The translations under genes were made by a program, and so were the position numbers. DNA of 36,089 bases, from the NCBI GenBank assembly GCA_902604605.1, contig CACKZI010000005.1, positions 1-36,089 of the forward strand, read 5' to 3'. The stretch is from an uncultured Pelagibacteraceae bacterium (GTDB lineage Bacteria > Pseudomonadota > Alphaproteobacteria > Pelagibacterales > Pelagibacteraceae). The notes beneath the pieces were generated by a model. It searched no databases and had not been told where the DNA came from. It was given only the letters and a program-made list of their open reading frames with translations. This document shows positions 34,775 through 36,089 of this stretch, piece by piece (positions within the stretch are counted from its first letter, which is position 1; each line of letters starts with the position of its first letter).

Positions 34775-35362
34775 TTATTTGGGATCTAATCCCATTTCTT
34801 TCATATCTTGATAACGATCTCCAGTTCTAGCATGAGCTCTTCCACTTGAAGCACCACCAATTGCAATTACAATTTCATCATCAAAAGGAGCATCATGAAT
34901 AGTAAATTCGTGAGTTAAATAATATTGTCTTAAACCAGAGTCCGTTTTGTGCATCATTGGGATAGATATTTTAGATCCTGCAGGCCCTCTTGTATTTGTA
35001 AAACTTAAATACGAAGTACCACCAACAGCATCTCTAAATTTGTTTCCAAATCTTAAAGTATGAATAAAAGCTGATGCATGTTCTATTTCACCATTCAATC
35101 CTACAGTGCCAGCTTTTCCATAAGCTAAAATTTTTTCAGGTGATCCAATTTCTTTTATTAATTCTGGTACCAATATGTCACCAAGTTTTGGAGCTAAATC
35201 TAAAATGATTGGTTTTAAATCTTCTACAAATCCTTGTCCAGCCCAAGGGTTTTTAAGAACAGCTGCCACTGAAACCATCAAAACTGGTTCTTTGGCATCT
35301 TTCCCGCCCTCAATAAAAGTTTTATCTACGAATTTTGTAAACTTCCTTAATTCAAGTTTCAC
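34775..35362 (-). CDS. DUF1185 / PF06684 'amino acid synthesis' family protein
   Basis: A 195-residue protein that I recognise as the PF06684 (DUF1185) family: VLMVSVAAVLKNPWAGQ, AYGKAGTVGLNGEIEHASAF, a FRDAVGGTS segment and the C-terminal VIAIGGASSGRAHAR. The family name is historical and the biochemical function is not established. Glu/His in GEIEHA and the Gly-rich C-terminus may form an active site. The start is GTG, overlapping the monooxygenase stop by 1 nt (TAGTG). Its place between a flavin monooxygenase and a hydrolase suggests an isomerase- or hydrolase-like step, which is inference. Confidence 0.8.
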   Translation of the reverse strand: MKLELRKFTKFVDKTFIEGGKDAKEPVLMVSVAAVLKNPWAGQGFVEDLKPIILDLAPKLGDILVPELIKEIGSPEKILAYGKAGTVGLNGEIEHASAFIHTLRFGNKFRDAVGGTSYLSFTNTRGPAGSKISIPMMHKTDSGLRQYYLTHEFTIHDAPFDDEIVIAIGGASSGRAHARTGDRYQDMKEMGLDPK

Positions 35363-36089
35363 TAACTGGCTTTCTCTATATCGTCGTTATCAAAATTAAT
35401 TTTAGGTATCACTTCATCATTGAACAGTTTTATACTTCTCATACAAGCTTTATGATCAATTCCTGGAAAGTTTGACCAAACTTGTAAGTTTTGTAAGTTT
35501 AATTCTGATTTCAATTCATTAATTTTATTAACTACATATTCAGGAGTACCAAATAATAAATTTCTTTTATGTAAGAAATCATAATTTAGAAGATCTAATT
35601 TATGCTTTGTTTCTGGCAATTCTTCACCTGGATCCATATGATTTCCTAAACCTCTCCAATGGCAAACCCATCTCATATAATTTATAATGTGTTCTCCAGC
35701 TAATTTTTCTGCTTCTTCCATTGTTTCTGCAACAAACATATCCCTAACTAAAGAAATTCCTTCTCCTAACGCAACATCTCTATTTTCTGCTTTGGATTTT
35801 GCATCTCTATATATCTCAAACCTTTTCTTTAAAGCTTTTACAGTAGGTATCCACATTATAGTATTAAGACCATTTTGTGCTGCCCATTCAATTGATCTTG
35901 CACCATCTACCACCTGCCAAATTGGAGGATGAGGCGCTTGTTTTGGTTTTGGAACAATACTTATTTTTTTAATTTCATTTGTTTTTGTATCTAAAAACTT
36001 TTCACTTGGTGGACTCATATCATGTTGCCAAACAAAATTTGGTGACGGATAAGTATAAAATTCACCTTTGTGACTAAAAAATTCCTCAG
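35362..36089 (-). CDS. Luciferase-like flavin-dependent monooxygenase (N-terminus beyond window)
   Basis: The C-terminal 242 codons of an LLM-class (bacterial luciferase-like) oxidoreductase; the frame stays open to the right edge, so the true start is outside. The part seen begins EEFFSHKGEFYTY, a segment typical of the family, followed by PKPKQAPHPPIWQVVDGA (flavin-domain loop), a helical insert and the C-terminal TPEYVVNKINELKSEL. Such enzymes use FMNH2 and O2 to oxidise small organic substrates, often giving aldehydes or lactones. First visible gene of the operon with DUF1185, hydrolase, ALDH and EamA genes. Confidence 0.87.
   Translation of the reverse strand, partial: EEFFSHKGEFYTYPSPNFVWQHDMSPPSEKFLDTKTNEIKKISIVPKPKQAPHPPIWQVVDGARSIEWAAQNGLNTIMWIPTVKALKKRFEIYRDAKSKAENRDVALGEGISLVRDMFVAETMEEAEKLAGEHIINYMRWVCHWRGLGNHMDPGEELPETKHKLDLLNYDFLHKRNLLFGTPEYVVNKINELKSELNLQNLQVWSNFPGIDHKACMRSIKLFNDEVIPKINFDNDDIEKAS

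Noticed and set aside
1..36089. CRISPR arrays, insertion sequences, prophage or rRNA genes
   Set aside because: No regularly spaced repeats, transposase-like or integrase-like frames, or rRNA sequence were seen.

Overview
The window is a strongly AT-rich, very densely packed bacterial chromosome segment. It looks like the SAR11 clade (Alphaproteobacteria, Pelagibacterales, Candidatus Pelagibacter-like). Reasons: a proteorhodopsin followed by ferredoxin and ferredoxin reductase genes, alphaproteobacterial-type DksA, dihydroorotase and IDH sequences, GTTC-N7-GTTC (alphaproteobacterial) LexA operators, very short or overlapping gene junctions, and lysine/asparagine/isoleucine-rich proteins. The assignment rests on recognition of the sequence, not on a search.

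Layout. 1-8173: central metabolism: fumC (runs off the left edge), a MazG-like pyrophosphohydrolase, nadA-nadC, tRNA-Leu(GAG), ygfZ, a dihydroorotase-family gene, an SMR transporter and a PrpE-type acyl-CoA synthetase. 8174-11199: a light/redox block: blue-type proteorhodopsin with a strong terminator, then [2Fe-2S] ferredoxin, TrxR-like ferredoxin reductase and a YfcG-type GST, with each junction abutting or overlapping. 11200-11946 (minus): a DksA-family regulator followed by two unrecorded small membrane ORFs (42 and 34 aa), chained by overlapping stop/start codons.

11990-18172 looks accessory: a GT39-like and a GT2 glycosyltransferase, an umuDC translesion polymerase operon with an exact LexA box touching the umuD start codon, a secreted polysaccharide-lyase-like protein, a GFA-family zinc protein and a glycerate-kinase-like P-loop kinase. 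18169-24695 is core: tolC, recA (with a one-mismatch LexA box), alaS, and convergent icd. 24769-27745: psd-pssA-GT8-like-rlmE. 27777-31629: guaB (without CBS domains)-TPR protein-guaA-panB. 31645-36089 (minus): a catabolic-looking operon reading luciferase-like monooxygenase (truncated at the right edge), DUF1185 protein, alpha/beta hydrolase, aldehyde dehydrogenase and EamA transporter.

How they fit together: the SOS circuit is visible as two operators placed the same way (just after the -10 box) at umuDC and recA. Most operons use 1-14 nt overlaps, and convergent pairs meet within at most 15 nt, often overlapping, so canonical terminators are nearly absent. The clear exception is the one behind proteorhodopsin, which separates that highly expressed gene from the redox genes. 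The least understood parts are the two small membrane ORFs after the dksA-like gene, the DUF1185-containing catabolic operon, the TPR protein between guaB and guaA, and the glutamine-for-histidine change in the dihydroorotase metal site.
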